Program-made: the position numbers and the translations under genes
Shown: one piece after another, positions 44,374 through 53,913 of the stretch
Layout: each line of letters starts with the position of its first letter
Numbering within the stretch: position 1 is the first letter of the stretch
The notes under the pieces: generated by a model
Database searches by the model: none
What the model was told of the DNA's origin: nothing
Seen by the model: only the letters and a program-made list of their open reading frames with translations
DNA from: Ancylobacter vacuolatus
Lineage (GTDB): Bacteria > Pseudomonadota > Alphaproteobacteria > Rhizobiales > Xanthobacteraceae
Reading direction: 5' to 3'
DNA: 64,000 nucleotides
Assembly (NCBI RefSeq): GCF_030813595.1
Contig: NZ_JAUSUH010000002.1
Location: forward strand, 434,001 to 498,000

Positions 44374-46341
44374 CTAGCCATTGCCGCCCTCGACCATGCG
44401 GATGAACCGCCCCACGGAGAGGCCACGCAGCAGGGCGAGGCGGTGGGAGACTTCGTGCTCCCGGGTCAGCATCGGCAGCTGGCCCGGCGGGGTGGACGGG
44501 TCCGGCAGGGCGGTCGCGAGAGCGCGCAGGCGCGGCAGGTCGAGCGCGCGGGAGGCCAGCGGCGAGGATTCCAGCCGCGCGATCTCGGCCAGCAGGCCGT
44601 CGCGCGCTGCCACCACGCCCTCAAACCAGTCCGCCGCCTGATAGCCGCGCGTGCGCCGCGCCAGCTGCCCGGCCGGCATCAGCCCTTCCATGGCGTCGCG
44701 CAGCAGCGAGGAGGTGCGCCCCTCATGGATGAAGTGCTGCTCCGGCAAAGCGAGGCAGAAATCCACCAGCCGCCGGTCCGCTGTGGGGTCGCGCGTATCC
44801 ACGCCGTAGCGCGCCAGGCTCGCCTTGATCACGGCGCCCTGGTCAATCCGGTTCAGCACGGCGAGGCGCATGGCCCGCCCATCGGCCCAGGGACGGTAGG
44901 TCAGATCCCAGGCCCGCTCCCGGGCGATGGCGTCGAGATCGATCGCCTGCCGGAAATCGGCGGAAAGGGCGGTGTGGACGAAGGGGTCCGTCGCCGCAAC
45001 CGGCGCCGCGCCCTGCCATTCCAGTATGAAGCGGGGCAGATAGGGGCCGAGCGCGGCCCGAAACGGCCCCTTGAAGTTGCAGCCGTCGCGCCACATGCCG
45101 ATGCTGACGCCCGCCAGAGCGAGCCAGCGCCCGCGCCGGAACAGCTGCGCCAGATGCGGCCGTCCGTCATAGGAGACGGTCATGTTGCCCACCGCGCCGG
45201 AGAGCATCACGCGGATGCGCCCGCGCGCCGCCTCCGCCTCGATCGCGTTCAACCAGACATTGTTGCACGGGTTCAGCACCGGCTGGTCCTGCGCCGGCAG
45301 CTGCTGCTCGACCCCTCGCAAAGGATCGGCCGGACCGGTGCGGATCACCCGGTGGTCGATATTGGGAAAGCGCGCCGCCAGCGCGGCGGCGACCGGGGAT
45401 TCGTCGGTCGGCCGGCCCCGATAGGCGGCGAGGGCGAAGCCCTCGCGCGGGGCGGCGGTGAAAGCGGTCAGGCGCTTGTCCTGCCGGGCGAGTTCGGCGG
45501 CGGCGAGGGCGGTGACGGAGCCGCTGTCATAGCCAGCGCTGAGATGGCTGCCGATCCCCATGCCGGCGGGCACGCGCAGCCGGTCGCGGACCGCCCGGGA
45601 ATAGAGCCGCCGCAGCTCGCCGACCTGCTCGCGATAATCCCCCACCGGCTGGGCAGGCACCTCCTCCGGCCGCCAGTAGCGGTTAAGCTGCCGCCCCTCC
45701 CCGCTGACGGTGAGACTGTGGCCGGGCGGCACGCGGGAGAGGTCACGGTAGAAGCTGCGGGTGTGGTGCGCCGGCAGCAGCGCCAGATAGGCGCCGATCT
45801 CCGCCTCGTCGAGCGCGTCCGACACATCGGGAACAGCGAAAAGCCCCTTCGGCATCGAGGCGAAGGCGAAGAAGCCGGGGCCATGGGCGAAGTAGAGCGG
45901 CCGGATGCCGAGAAAATCGCGCGCCAGCAGCAGGCGCCCGGCCTGCCGGTCCCACAGGGCGAAGGCGAAATCCCCCGCCAGCCGGTCGACGCAACTCTCG
46001 CCCCAGCGCTGATAGGCGGCCAGGATGAGCCCGGCATCGCCGACCCGGTCCGGCCCGTCGGCGGGCAGGCCCAGCGCTCCGGCCAGTTCGGCGCCATTGT
46101 CGATGCGGGCATCGGCCACCAGCCAGAGCGCCCCGCCGGCAGCGGCGAGAGGCTGGCGGTCGAAACGGTCCTCAGCGGTGACGCGCATCTGCCGCCAGAC
46201 CAAAGCGAGGCCGTGGTCGCGCTCTTCCTGCAGCCCGCTGCGGTCGGGGCCATAGGGCTCCAGCGTAGCCGACATCCGCTCCGCTACCTGACGAACGCCG
46301 CCGGAACCGTCGAAGCGCCAGAGTCCGGCAATCGCCGTCAT
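44374..46341 (-). CDS. Asparagine-synthetase-like lasso cyclase (C protein)
   Basis: 655 residues from ATG 46341. The N-terminal glutaminase-like domain starts MTAIAGLWRF, with no Cys at position 2, so it cannot use glutamine as class II amidotransferases do. 'DFAFALWDRQAGRLLLARDFLGIRPLYF' follows. The ATP-pyrophosphatase domain has the PP-loop 'GSHLSAGYDSGSVTALAAAEL', and later 'TADRRLVDFCLALP' and 'RRTRGYQAADWFEG'. This is the architecture of McjC/LarC-type cyclases, which adenylate the core Asp/Glu and form the macrolactam. Its neighbours (precursors, B1) support that role. Confidence 0.85.
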   Translation of the reverse strand: MTAIAGLWRFDGSGGVRQVAERMSATLEPYGPDRSGLQEERDHGLALVWRQMRVTAEDRFDRQPLAAAGGALWLVADARIDNGAELAGALGLPADGPDRVGDAGLILAAYQRWGESCVDRLAGDFAFALWDRQAGRLLLARDFLGIRPLYFAHGPGFFAFASMPKGLFAVPDVSDALDEAEIGAYLALLPAHHTRSFYRDLSRVPPGHSLTVSGEGRQLNRYWRPEEVPAQPVGDYREQVGELRRLYSRAVRDRLRVPAGMGIGSHLSAGYDSGSVTALAAAELARQDKRLTAFTAAPREGFALAAYRGRPTDESPVAAALAARFPNIDHRVIRTGPADPLRGVEQQLPAQDQPVLNPCNNVWLNAIEAEAARGRIRVMLSGAVGNMTVSYDGRPHLAQLFRRGRWLALAGVSIGMWRDGCNFKGPFRAALGPYLPRFILEWQGAAPVAATDPFVHTALSADFRQAIDLDAIARERAWDLTYRPWADGRAMRLAVLNRIDQGAVIKASLARYGVDTRDPTADRRLVDFCLALPEQHFIHEGRTSSLLRDAMEGLMPAGQLARRTRGYQAADWFEGVVAARDGLLAEIARLESSPLASRALDLPRLRALATALPDPSTPPGQLPMLTREHEVSHRLALLRGLSVGRFIRMVEGGNG

Positions 46342-46765
46342 GTCGGGTATATCCTCGCGCGTGCGTGCCGGTTGCGCCGAGCCGTACCAGCCTCTTCGCG
46401 CCCACGCAAAGGTCCAGACCGAGCCGGCGACGGATGGCGCCGACAGCCGGCCCCGCGTTTCGTCGGGACCCGTCGCCTCGGCGCGGGCCAGCTTCGGGAA
46501 GATGAGGGCCAGGGTCATGCCAACCGCGCGCCTCCGGCACAGCCGGCTCTCTCAGCAATATGTGTTGAGAGACAACGATATCCCGCCCCGTCTCGCGCTC
46601 GGCGCCGTTTGGCGTCAACGCCCCAGCGCTGGCCCGCCCGGCGCCGGCGCGGGGCGGGAACCGGCCGGAGATGCGGCAACAACAGCGCGGGGACTTGTGC
46701 CGGAAGCGGGCCTCGGCTATGGAGCCTGCGCTTCACGGCGCGGATGACCCCCGCGCCCTGCGTGT
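46342..46765. other. Upstream region of the cyclase gene
   Basis: 424 bp between the cyclase start and tRNA-Ser. The cyclase frame stays open to ATG 46518, but that extension looks non-native. A 25-bp dyad (46548-46572) is the only marked element; ORFs antisense to the tRNA are artefacts. Confidence 0.5.
46548..46572. promoter_or_regulatory. 25-bp dyad upstream of the lasso cyclase gene
   Basis: TCTCTCA (46548-46554) and TGAGAGA (46566-46572) form a perfect 7-bp inverted repeat with an 11-bp AT-rich centre in which CA/TG also pair. It lies about 207 bp upstream of the cyclase start and looks like an operator for a dimeric regulator. Confidence 0.4.
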
Positions 46766-46855
<90 letters not shown>

Positions 46856-47419
46856 CTCGCTTCACCTGGCCTGACGATTAAGAAGTCAATTCAGGTCAGG
46901 GCCGACTACCTCACCCCCATTTCACCCCATATTTTCCCGCACCTGCTTGCCGAAGACGGCACATCGCACGCGCGCATGGGGCTGGCCCTCACGGCGCTCA
47001 TCCGCATCGCGGCATCCCCCCGCGGCGAATCCGCGGCATCCCTCGACGATCATCGAGCCGGCAGAGATCGGCGCGGCATTGGGCGATCCACGACGGACAG
47101 GGCAACGTGCCGATCGCCGCCGGTCTGGAGCTGGCCGTGCTCACCTTCGGCCGGGAAAACGTCGACTGGTGTCATGGAGCGAGGTCGCCCATCGAGACGG
47201 CGATCCGGTCCTTACCTCCGAGCGGATGAAAATGCGGCGCCGGCACAAGGCACGATTGGCGCGGCCGGCGCTGGCGGTACCCGATGAGATCCGGGCACCG
47301 GGTGAGGGCTCACAACGGCTTTGTCAGTTGGATCAGGTGGTGTCGGGCGAGCCGGGCGGCGTCTCGGCGAACGCACGCCCTGTGCCCCATTTACCTGAGC
47401 TCTCGTGAACTTAGCCGGC
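46856..47419. other. Scar downstream of tRNA-Ser
   Basis: 564 bp without an intact gene. It contains the decayed integrase described separately. No copy of the tRNA 3' end was noticed on the far side. Confidence 0.6.
47037..47300 (+). pseudogene. Decayed tyrosine integrase fragment (P4 type)
   Basis: Pieces of one integrase lie in order but in different frames: 'HPSTIIEPAEIGAALG' from 47037 (frame of 46947), 'AAGLELAVLTFGREN' from about 47113 shifted by one base, then 'SWSEVAHRD' and 'SERMKMRRRHKARLARPAL' from about 47172 back in the first frame. These match the family's EPAKVGALL, ALKLAPLVFVRPGELR, EWSE and P-A-E-R-M-K-M-R-R-x-H blocks. Such integrases insert at tRNA 3' ends, and this one is next to tRNA-Ser. 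Confidence 0.7.
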
Positions 47420-48295
47420 TTACGGTGCCGTCGCCGCGGCGGCGGGCGCCGCCGGCGCCGCCGGCTTGGCGCCCTTGTCGGTCCATTCCGGTGGCAGGCC
47501 AAGCTGGCCACCGACCACGCCGGCGAGGCCGGGATATCGGCCATAGCGCTCGCAGGCGGCGTATTTGGGCGGCAGGCCCATCGCCGAGTTGATCTTCTGC
47601 GCGGAGGGCAGATCGATGCCCGAAGCGCCGAACGGGCTCTCACCCTTGACCAGAAGAGCGCCGAAATCCTCGCCGAACGCGTCCGCGAGCTCATAGGCGT
47701 CGCTTGCTTTCGAGGCGCGGGGCGAACTGAAGATGGCGTTCGCCCCCCGGGCCCACAGCATGGATGCCTGTTGCCGACCGGACGCGTCGGTAGCCGCCGC
47801 CTCCATCGACAGGTTGCCCATGCCGATGGGAATGCGCGGCGTCGGCACCGGGACGCCCAGATCGACGAAATTCATGCCGAAGGAGGCGGCCGCCGAAATG
47901 CCGGCCACAACCTCGTCGGTCTCGGTCGCCTGGGTGACATGGGCCTGCACAGTGAGATCGGCGGCCTCGTCCGGCGGCACCACCTTGAAGCGGTCGCTCA
48001 GGCTGACGCAAAGCCCGCGATTGACGCTGTTGGCGACCAGCATCCTCTGCTGGCTCGTCAGCTTCGGGGCGATGTGGGAGGGAAAGCTGGTCGGCACGAT
48101 CCGGACCGTTCTGGCGGCAAGAACCGCGTCCTTGTTCACCGCGAGGCGAGATTTGGTGAGAACGCCATCGGAGGGGACCATCGTGTCATAAGACGAGAGT
48201 CCAACACCCTGCACCAGCGGCGCGGCGGCGCAGCCGGCCATGACGCCGGCCACGGCGAGCAGACCGACATATCCGGCGCTACGAAGCGGTCGCAT
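47420..48295 (-). CDS. DUF3313-family lipoprotein
   Basis: 291 residues from ATG 48295; lipobox 'VAGVMAGCAA' at about 14-23. The body begins 'PLVQGVGLSSYDTMVPSDGVLTKSRLAVNKDAVLAARTVRIVPTSFP' and includes 'DLTVQAHVTQATETDEVVAGISAAASFG', which fits DUF3313, a secreted/lipoprotein family of unknown function. The C-terminus is an Ala/Pro tail. A longer frame exists upstream but lacks a sensible signal. Confidence 0.78.
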   Translation of the reverse strand: MRPLRSAGYVGLLAVAGVMAGCAAAPLVQGVGLSSYDTMVPSDGVLTKSRLAVNKDAVLAARTVRIVPTSFPSHIAPKLTSQQRMLVANSVNRGLCVSLSDRFKVVPPDEAADLTVQAHVTQATETDEVVAGISAAASFGMNFVDLGVPVPTPRIPIGMGNLSMEAAATDASGRQQASMLWARGANAIFSSPRASKASDAYELADAFGEDFGALLVKGESPFGASGIDLPSAQKINSAMGLPPKYAACERYGRYPGLAGVVGGQLGLPPEWTDKGAKPAAPAAPAAAATAP

Positions 48296-48537
48296 CGCGC
48301 CCCCCCGCGCACGACCCATGGTATTGGGAGATAAGGCAAGACATTCCGAAACTATGGGGATTCTCCGAATACAATTTCGTATACCGAAACCGTCTTCTTC
48401 CGTGTCAGAAGATCCGCGCATTCAACGCCCCCGATATTTACCCATGCGGATGTCTACTGCACATAAGCATGAATAGAGGACGTTATTGGGTAAAATCGGG
48501 CTGTAGATGTCTGAATGCGTCCGTTGGTCTTAATTTG

Positions 48538-49744
48538 ATGACAAAAGATGTCAGAAGGCTCTTCGCCGCGCTCGCCGCCATGAAAACCCTGCGCGCGGAA
48601 TTTGCTCTGCTGCTTGTGGTTTCCATCGTCTGCGTGATCGGGCTTGAGACGCTCGTGATGATCTATGCCTTCACCACGCCCAAGACTGTCGAGGCGGACA
48701 TATTGGCCAGGCAGTCTGTCACGATGGAGGGCCTTGCCCGGCAAGGTCTTGAGGTGGGGGCGTTGTCGCGGCATCCCGCTTCCGGTGCCATGGACCCGGA
48801 CCGGACGGACCTCATCCGTGCTGCCATGCTGCGACAGGGCGCGCCGCTCGATGTCATCATGACCCACAAGCCGAATGACAGCCGGCTACGCACCGTCTCG
48901 CTAGGTGTCGGACCTCGGTGTCCGGTCGGTGGCCGTGTGGGCGGCCAATCGCATGAGTCGGCCGCTGGCGCTCCTTGAGGACGCCCCGCAATCGGTCGGG
49001 GCGGACGGCATGCTGCCGATGCTGGAGGAACGCGGATCGGCGGAGGTTCGCGCAACCGCCGCCGCCATCAACGCGCTTTCCACGCGCCTGAAGAAGGCGG
49101 TCGAAAGCCGGATGCGCCTTGTCGCCGCCGCCGGCCACGACCTTCGCACCCCGCTGACGCGAATGAGGCTGCGCGCCGAGTTCGTCTGTGACGACGAGGA
49201 GCGGGCGCTCTGGCTGAGAGACATCGACGAATTGCGGCGGATCGCCCACAGCGCCATCCAGCTGGTCAATGAAGAAACCACCCGGACGCCGCTTGAGGTC
49301 GTTCGGCTGGATGAACTGGTGAGTAGCGTCGCCGCCGAACTGCAGGAACAGGACTTCCCGATCGAGGTGGCCGGCAGCTGCGAGGTCCATGTGAAAGCCA
49401 GCCGCCTGACCTTGAGCCGCGCCTTGCGAAACCTGTTCATTAATGCGGCAACGCATGGAGAGCGGGGCATTGCGCAGGTCACCGGGGGCGCGGTGGCCCG
49501 CGTCGCGATCACCGATCAGGGCCCCGGCATCGAACCGGCAATTCTCGACCAGGTGTTCGAGCCCTTCTTCCGCGCCGACCGGGCGCGCAGCCAGAAGATC
49601 CCGGGCACCGGGCTGGGTCTGACCATCGCGCGCGCGATCATCCGCAAGGCCGGCGGCGACATCAGGATCGAAAACCAGCGCGATGGCGGGCGGGTTCAGC
49701 CCGTCGAACTGCCCGCCATCCCTGCCGGCCCCGGCGGGCGCTGA
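48538..49744 (+). pseudogene. Broken sensor histidine kinase
   Basis: The first part (48538-48900) encodes a start, one membrane helix ('FALLLVVSIVCVIGLETLVMIYAF') and part of a sensor segment. At about 48900 the reading frame shifts by one and resumes (48905-49744) at 'VWAANRMSRPLALLEDA', followed by HisKA 'MRLVAAAGHDLRTPLTRMRLRAEF' and HATPase 'NLFINAATHGERG', 'DQGPGIEP', 'GTGLGLTIARAII'. The second membrane helix is missing. An internal deletion with frameshift is the simplest reading; no response regulator is adjacent. A separate soluble kinase product from GTG 48905 is a weak alternative. Confidence 0.75.
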
Positions 49745-49894
49745 TCGACGGACGGGTCGGCGCCGAGGCAGCTCGCATGAACTTTAGAGAGCGTGGATCT
49801 GGTCGGTTAAACCCGCGGTAGTTCCTTCCCAGAGGTAACCGTTGCAGGAATATCGCGCGCGATCCGCAAATGTGGCGAGAATGGGCGCCCCGAC

Positions 49895-49921
49895 TTGACG
49901 CCGCGAGAGCCACCATAATAC
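49895..49921 (+). promoter_or_regulatory. Candidate promoter of the autotransporter gene
   Basis: TTGACG (49895-49900) and TAATAC (49916-49921), spacer 15 bp (16 if CTTGAC from 49894 is used). AT-rich sequence follows and the gene's ATG is at 49960. The upstream 150 bp after the kinase remnant show nothing else. Confidence 0.45.
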
Positions 49922-49959
49922 CGCATTGTTTGTATCGATTTTTAAATCAGGCGGTCCGC

Positions 49960-52900
49960 ATGCTTCTCCCCTTGCCCAAGGTTTCCTCGCGCGCACTGCG
50001 GCGCCTGCTGCTGGCCTCAGCCGCCGTGATGGTCGCTGGCTCTGCGCAGGCCCTGGACCTGACCATGCCGGGCAGGGGCGGCACAGGCGGCGGCGACATC
50101 GCCGGCGGCGCTGCAAACCCGTCGTCTAATGGCACGGGTATCGCAGGCACTAGCGGGAGCACGGGGTCAGAAAGCGGCGGCGGCGGCGGCGGCGGCGCAT
50201 CGGGCGGTGCGGGCGGCAATGGCGGCAATAGCGGCGGTGCGGGCGGGGCCGGCGGCGCGACTGCCGGCGCCAGCGGTGCAGCCGGAAGCAGCGGCAGCAC
50301 GGCCGGCGGCGGCGGCGGCGGCGCCCATGGCTATGCCGGCGCGGTATCGGGCGTGACCGATTCGACCCTGACCTTTACCGGCGGCGCCGGCGGTGCTGGC
50401 GCCGCTGGCGGCGTGGGCGGCGGCGGTGGCGGCGGCGGCTATGGCGGATCGGTGGCGTCGGGAGCCGGGTCCAGCACGATCGGCGCGGATTTCGTCGGCG
50501 GTGCCGGCGGCGCGGGTGGCTCGGGCAACCCGGCCGGCAGCGGCGGCGGTGGCGGCGCCGGCCTTACTATTTTGACGACCGATGCGGGCGCCGATGTCAC
50601 GTTTGGCTCCACCGCCTCCGCGACGGGCGGCGCCGGCGGCGCCGGCGGCGGCAACGGTTCGGTTGGCGGCACGGGCGGAGCGGGCCTGGTGCTCAGCTCC
50701 TCGTCGGTCGATCCCACCACCGTGACGATCGAGGGCACGGTGACGGCGGGCACCGGTGGCTCAGCCATTGGTGAGCCGTCGGTCGGTGGCCAGGGCGGCA
50801 TGGGGATCTACATCCTCACATTCCAGCAAGCGGGGCTGCTGACCGTCAATGTGAATTCCGCCCTTGTCGGCGGCACGGGTGGCACGGTGTCCAGCGGCGC
50901 GACAATCACCGGCGGCGAGGGCGGCATCGGCATCTTTGCCGGCAATGTGGATTCGACGCCCGGCCTCGCCATCATCAACGTCAATGCCAACGTCACCGGC
51001 GGTACCGGCGGGGTCGCCAACTCCTTCGGGACCAGCGGCGCGGGCGGGACGGGCATTGGCGCGTTGAATTCCCTCATCACCGTGGCGAGTGGGGTCACGG
51101 TTTCCGGCGGTGCCGGCGGTGTCGGTACAGGAAACGTGGCCGATGGCGCCGGCGGCGTCGGCATCGGCGGCAGCAATGTCTGGGTGGTGCTCGAAGGGAC
51201 GGCCACGGTGCAGGGCGGCCTCGGCGGGGATGGCGTCACCCGTACCGCGGCGCTTAGCTTCGGCAATGGCGTCAATACGCTCGAGCTGCGCGCGGATGCG
51301 AACGGCAATCTGCCGACCTTCCTCGGCGACGTCTCGCATTCCAGCGGAACCGACACGCTCGCTCTCGGCGGCACCAATGACAAGACCATCGACGCGACCA
51401 CGCTGACCGGTTACGCCGACGGCTTCGATGCCCTGGCCAAGACCGGCACCTCGACCTGGACGCTGACCGGCGACTTCTCGAGCAGCAGCCTCGCCTGGAC
51501 CATCAATGAGGGCACGCTCTCGATCAGCGCCGACAATAATCTCGGCGCTTCGTCCGCCGGTGTGACGCTGAACGGCGGCACGCTGCTGACGACCCAATCC
51601 ATCAGCACGACGCGGGAATTCACCGTCGGGTTGAAGGGCGGTACGCTCTCCGTCGCGGCAGCCACGACGCTGACCCTCGACTCCTCCATCTTCGGCTCCG
51701 GAGCGCTTACCAAGGACGGCGCCGGCACGCTGACGCTGACAGCCGGCAACAAAGGCTATACCGGCGCTGTCACCGTCTCGGCCGGCACCCTGGCCGTGAG
51801 CGGCGCGGGCCGACTCACCTCCGCCAGCGGCGTCACCCTCGGCAAGGCCACGCTGGACATTTCCGGCACCAATAACGGGGACGCGCTCAAGAGCCTGAAC
51901 AGCACCGAGGCGACCAGCCGCGTGGTCCTCGGCACCAAGGACCTCACGATCCAGGTGAACGGAAGTTCGTCCAGCTTTGCCGGCGTCATCAGCGGCGAGG
52001 GCGGGCTGGTCATCACCGGCTCCAACGGCACCGTCACCCTCAGCGGCGACAACACCTATTCCGGCACCACCTCGATCTCCGGCTACGCCATGATCGGCGC
52101 CGGCGGCACCACCGGCTCGGTGGCGGGCAAGATCGATCTCAGCGGGTCCGGCACGCTCACCTTCAGCCGCTCGGACACCTACACCATCACCAACAACATC
52201 AAGGGCGCCGCAGGCACCGCCCTCGGCTTCATGGGCGGCGGCACCTTCACCTATGCGGGCCTCGTTCCTGAGTCCGACATCTTTGAAGGCTTTGTGACGG
52301 TCGGCAATGCCACACTGAAGCTGACCGGCAGCGAATTCGCCACCGCCTCCAGCGTGGAAGCCTATGAGGGCGGCATCATCGCCGGCAATGGCACGGTCAA
52401 TGCCCTCATCATCCATGACGGCGGCACCGCGGCTCCCGGCAATTCGCCCGGGACGCTGAACGCGACGACCGTTTCCTTCGAGGCCGGCTCCACCTATCAG
52501 GTGGATGTGACGCCCTCCGGCGCGCACGATCTCATCATCGCCAGCGGCACGGCCACCATCGACAGCGGCGCGACGGTTGAGGTCGTCGCCCAGCCGGGCC
52601 GTTATGAGGTGGACACCAAATACGCCATCCTCACCGCCAACGGAGGCGTCACCGGCAATTTCGGCAGCGTGACCGAGAATTACGCCTTCCTCGACGCCGC
52701 GCTCGAGAAGGATGAGACCAATATCTACCTGCTGCTGCACTACACCGGCGTCGATTTCGCCACCTACGCGCTGACGAAGAACCAGTTCACCACCGCCACG
52801 GCGGCGCAGACGCTGGGCGCCGGCAGTGCGGTGTTCGACGCGCTGGTGCAGCAGACGGCCACCTCCGCGCCAGGCGCCTTCAACGCGCTGTCCGGCGAGG

Positions 52901-53877
52901 CCTATGCCTCGGTCGGCAGCGTGATCCAGCAGCAGTCGGTCTATCTGCGCGACGCGGTGGGGGCGCGGCTGATGCAGTCGCTCACCGCGCCGGGTGTCTC
53001 GCCGCTGGCCTATGGTCCCGGCCCGGTGAAAGCCCAGCTCGCCGAAGGCTATACCCCCACCCTGTGGCTCGAAGGCTATGGCGGCTGGGGCGACACCTAT
53101 TCCAACGGCAATGCCGCCACCATTTCCAACTCGATCGGCGGCTTCCTGATGGGTGCCGACGTCGCGGTGGTGGACAATGCCCGCGCCGGCCTGTTCGCCG
53201 GCTACAGCCAGTCGGATTTCGACGTGACCGGCCGCTCCTCCTCCGGCTCGATGGATAATGTCGACATCGGCCTCTATGCCGGCGCCCAGTTCGCCAACAT
53301 CGCCCTGCGCGGTGGCGCGGCCTATACGTGGCACGATGTGTCGATGTCGCGCAGCGTCGTCTTCCCCGGCTTCTTCGACGCCACCGAGGGCGATTTCACC
53401 ACCGGCACCACCCAGGTGTTCGGCGAGGTGGGCTATGACATGGAGGTAGGGTCGTTCGCCTTCGAGCCCTTCGCGGGTCTGGCCTATGTCAACGTCTCCG
53501 GCGCCTCCTTCGCGGAAACCGGCGGGGCGGCGGCGCTTTCCGTGTCCACCGGCGGCATGGACACGGTTTATTCGACGCTCGGCCTGCGCGCGGCGACGAC
53601 GGTCCAGCTCGGCGGCAAGACGCTGACGCCGCATGCGACGCTTGGCTGGCAGCACGCCTTTGGCGACACGTCGCAGGTCTCGACCATGCAGTTCTTCGGC
53701 GGCGCGACGCCGTTCTCGGTCACGGGCGTGCCGATTGCGGAAGATGCCCTGCTGCTGGAGGCGGGGCTCACCTATGCGCTGTCCGACACGGCGTCTCTCG
53801 GCGCGTCCTACACCGGCTAGCTCGCCGGCTCCGCGTCGCAGAACGCCTTCACGGTCCAGTTCGGGATGAAGTTCTGA
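49960..53877 (+). CDS. Large Gly-rich autotransporter adhesin with an in-frame TAG near the end
   Basis: Signal peptide (1-30, 'LLLASAAVMVAGSAQALD'); a Gly/Ala-rich passenger with repeated 'GGAGG' turns (about 35-450); passenger beta-helix repeats such as 'LTKDGAGTLTLTAGNKGYTGAVTVSAGTLAV' (autotransporter-associated beta strand); then an autotransporter beta-barrel from about residue 1030 ('LWLEGYGGWGDTYSNG', 'GADVAVVDNARAGLFAGYS'). The frame meets TAG at 53818-53820 (1286 residues), but after it 18 sense codons finish the barrel as 'AFTVQFGMKF' and TGA at 53875. The terminal Phe needed for outer-membrane insertion is thus lost unless TAG is read through; a CAG-to-TAG change would explain it. 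Confidence 0.85.
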
Positions 53878-53913
53878 CCGGGCCCATCCTCGAATGATCG
53901 GGCGCGCCGCGTA

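Noticed and set aside
46342-46518. 59-residue N-terminal extension of the lasso cyclase
   Set aside because: The glutaminase-like domain starts naturally at MTAIAGLW; the extension has no similarity and no better ribosome site.
50160-50700. Dense GGC-rich repeats that might suggest a CRISPR array or satellite
   Set aside because: No regular repeat-spacer pattern; the repeats are Gly-Gly codons of the autotransporter passenger. No CRISPR array was seen in the window.
50761-53655. 964-codon minus-strand ORF opposite the autotransporter
   Set aside because: Low-complexity Arg/Gly/Ala translation created by GC-rich repeats on the other strand; no domain recognised.
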